Under the pieces are notes generated by a model that saw only the letters and a program-made list of their open reading frames with translations, made no database searches and was not told the origin of the DNA. A DNA stretch of 6,785 nucleotides from Planctomycetota bacterium (lineage in GTDB: Bacteria > Planctomycetota > Planctomycetia > Pirellulales > Pirellulaceae), in NCBI GenBank assembly GCA_019347795.1, contig JAHWKS010000306.1, forward strand, positions 1 through 6,785, read 5' to 3'. The position numbers and the translations under genes are program-made. Below are positions 5,565 to 6,785 of this stretch, in pieces. The first letter of the stretch is position 1. Each line of letters begins with the position of its first letter.

Positions 5565-6617
5565 CTATTCACGCCGGCCGACCTCGAGGGTCAGCCGAAC
5601 CGACATTTCCTGGCCGTCCACCTGCCGGAGGACTTCCACCTCAACCTCTTCGCCGGGCCGGCTAGCCTGCACGAGCCGGGCCAGCGAGGCGAAATCCGCG
5701 ACCTCGCGGCCGTCGAACTTCACGATCACGTCTCCGACCTCGATCCCCGCTTCTTCCGCGGGCGTGTCGGGGTAGACCTCGACGATGCGAGCTTCCTGCG
5801 AATCGGGATCGCCCATCACGCCGATGTACGGTCCCGAGCCGGGAAAGCCCCACGACTCGCCGGCGGCGAGCCGCTCCCAAGTTTCCTTGTACGTCGCGAT
5901 GGGAACGTGAATATTCGCCGTCAGCGGTCCGCCGATGCGGCTATGGATGGCGATCACCCGGCCCTGCATGTCGAACAGCGGCCCGCCGGAGTCCCCCCCG
6001 ACCAGCGTGCAGTCGGTCTGGATGACGTCGTCGTCGATGTCAAGGATGCGACCCATCCGCAGCACCGGACGTCGGCCGGTTTCGAAGCCGCCGGGGTGCC
6101 CCAAGGCCAGCACCCATTGCCCCTTGCGGAGCTGCGACGAGTCCCCCATCTCGACCTCCGGCCAATCGCCTTCGCCGGTGATCTGCATCAGTCCCGAGTC
6201 GATGCCGACGTCCAGGCCCAAGCTCTTGCCGCGGACCGTTCGTCCGTCGTGCAGGATGAACACCGCGTCGCGATTGGGAGCGCCGATCACGTGACCGGCC
6301 GTGAGCACGTAGCCGTCTTCGATAATCACGCCGCTGCCGTGGGCGGGGCCGACGCGCACGCCGACGGTGCTCTTCTGCAGTTGCTCGGTGAGGCGGAGCA
6401 CATGGTCCTGCATCGCCCGCAGGTCCGCGAGCGTCTCTGGGGCCCCTCCCTCGAAGATTTTCTGAAGACGCTCATCCAGCGGCGGGGCGGGAGCTTCGAC
6501 GGCCGACGCCGCGGGAGCGTCGTCAGCCAGGGCCCACGCGCCGGAGAACGGAATCAACCCGGCAAGCGCGACCCCGAAGGCGATCGCCCGCCAGGCGGAG
6601 AAATCAAATAATTTCAA
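5565..6617 (-). CDS. HtrA/DegP-like serine protease (S1C) with one PDZ domain
   Basis: This 350-residue exported protease would cleave misfolded or specific proteins outside the cytoplasmic membrane. It has a signal peptide (hydrophobic about 11-30, ending ALADD). A short linker with a helical part (about 47-82) leads to a trypsin-like domain with a complete triad: His109 in GYVLTAGHV, Asp140 in VGIDSGLMQI, and Ser210 in LVGGDSGGPLF. One PDZ domain follows (about 262-347; GPYIGVMG, PDTPAEEAGIEVGDVIVKFDG cut into its usual halves). One PDZ and about 350 residues fit DegS-like or planctomycete HtrA proteins better than two-PDZ DegP. The start is an unusual TTG at 6617, supported by AGGAG eight bases upstream and by the signal peptide beginning MKLFDFSAW; no in-frame ATG lies nearby. 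It heads an operon with the degenerate HtrA-like gene. Confidence 0.93.
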   Translation of the reverse strand: MKLFDFSAWRAIAFGVALAGLIPFSGAWALADDAPAASAVEAPAPPLDERLQKIFEGGAPETLADLRAMQDHVLRLTEQLQKSTVGVRVGPAHGSGVIIEDGYVLTAGHVIGAPNRDAVFILHDGRTVRGKSLGLDVGIDSGLMQITGEGDWPEVEMGDSSQLRKGQWVLALGHPGGFETGRRPVLRMGRILDIDDDVIQTDCTLVGGDSGGPLFDMQGRVIAIHSRIGGPLTANIHVPIATYKETWERLAAGESWGFPGSGPYIGVMGDPDSQEARIVEVYPDTPAEEAGIEVGDVIVKFDGREVADFASLARLVQASRPGEEVEVEVLRQVDGQEMSVRLTLEVGRRE

Positions 6618-6625
6618 GACGCCTT

Positions 6626-6630
6626 CTCCT
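6626..6630 (-). promoter_or_regulatory. Ribosome binding site that supports the TTG start of the HtrA gene
   Basis: AGGAG on the minus strand (within GAGGAGAAGG) lies eight bases before TTG 6617. The signal peptide begins directly at this codon, so the rare TTG start is well supported. Confidence 0.7.
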
Positions 6631-6681
6631 CAGTTGTCGAAATGCACCGTACGGAAAGGGGTCGGGCACGGGGGCACGGAC

Positions 6682-6756
6682 GGGGTCGGGAGTCTTTTTC
6701 GGCAAACGCGGTCAGCCACTTGGCACACATAACGGCCGAAAAAGACTCCCGACCCC
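6682..6756. repeat. Perfect 22-bp inverted repeat with 31-base loop upstream of the HtrA operon
   Basis: The left arm 6682-6703 (GGGGTCGGGAGTC, a run of five T, then CGGC) is the exact reverse complement of the right arm 6735-6756. The loop 6704-6734 shows no repeat. A partial third copy, GGGGTCGGG, occurs at 6658-6666 in the same direction as the left arm, and a tandem 8-mer GGGCACGG (6664-6671 and 6672-6679) lies between the two. Paired arms like this resemble dispersed REP/BIME-type palindromes, and I recall similar GGGGTC-GGAGTC sequences scattered in planctomycete genomes; that last point is memory, not checked. If transcribed it would form a very stable hairpin 60 bases before the HtrA start. 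Confidence 0.85.
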
Positions 6757-6785
6757 TTCCCGGCCGGCCTTCCCAAGCGCTGTGG

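Noticed and set aside
4243..6611. Two long plus-strand frames (4243-5493 and 5556-6611) opposite the HtrA pair
   Set aside because: They mirror the HtrA-like genes, which have signal peptides, ribosome binding sites and conserved motifs. The plus-strand translations show none of these.

Overview
The window looks like a piece of chromosome from a GC-rich planctomycete, probably of the Pirellulales. This is inferred from several traits together. There is an FG-GAP/VCBS-type secreted repeat protein ending in a typical ...HNYYSP tail. There is a tandem pair of HtrA-like secreted proteins, one of them degenerate. The genes are about 65% GC with long shadow frames on the opposite strand. A palindromic repeat of the GGGGTCGGGAGTC...type lies upstream of the HtrA pair. 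No rRNA, tRNA or CRISPR is visible, so the taxonomic call is moderate.

Layout, left to right. Positions 1-2461 hold a minus-strand cluster read from right to left: a secreted FG-GAP/VCBS protein whose frame is cut by one in-frame TAG (2461 to 1370, remaining codons to 1094), then a pyroglutamyl-peptidase I-like enzyme (1090 to 470), then an ABC transporter ATPase (462 to beyond position 1, cut by the window edge just after Walker B). Gaps are only 3 and 7 bases, so the three are probably one operon. Positions 2462-4398 hold the upstream region of that cluster and an IS110-family element with one plus-strand transposase (2818-4053). Both flanks of the transposase are less GC-rich and contain foldable sequence. 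Such elements carry a guide (bridge) RNA in a non-coding flank, so these flanks are the best place to look for an uncharacterised RNA. Positions 4399-6617 hold a second minus-strand operon: an active-looking HtrA/S1C protease with a PDZ domain (6617 to 5565, TTG start), then 32 bases later a degenerate relative (5532 to 4399). In the second protein the PDZ domain sits inside the trypsin-like fold, between the Asp part and the nucleophile part. The catalytic His is replaced by Ser and the catalytic Ser by Cys. Positions 6618-6785 are the upstream region of this operon and contain a perfect 22-bp inverted repeat.

How the parts may work together: the HtrA pair looks like a protease plus a pseudoprotease partner acting outside the cytoplasmic membrane. 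The left cluster does not form an obvious pathway. The IS lies between the two operons and does not visibly break a gene. The most interesting points are the PDZ-interrupted pseudoprotease, the in-frame amber codon, the possible bridge RNA of the IS110 element, and the palindromic repeat.
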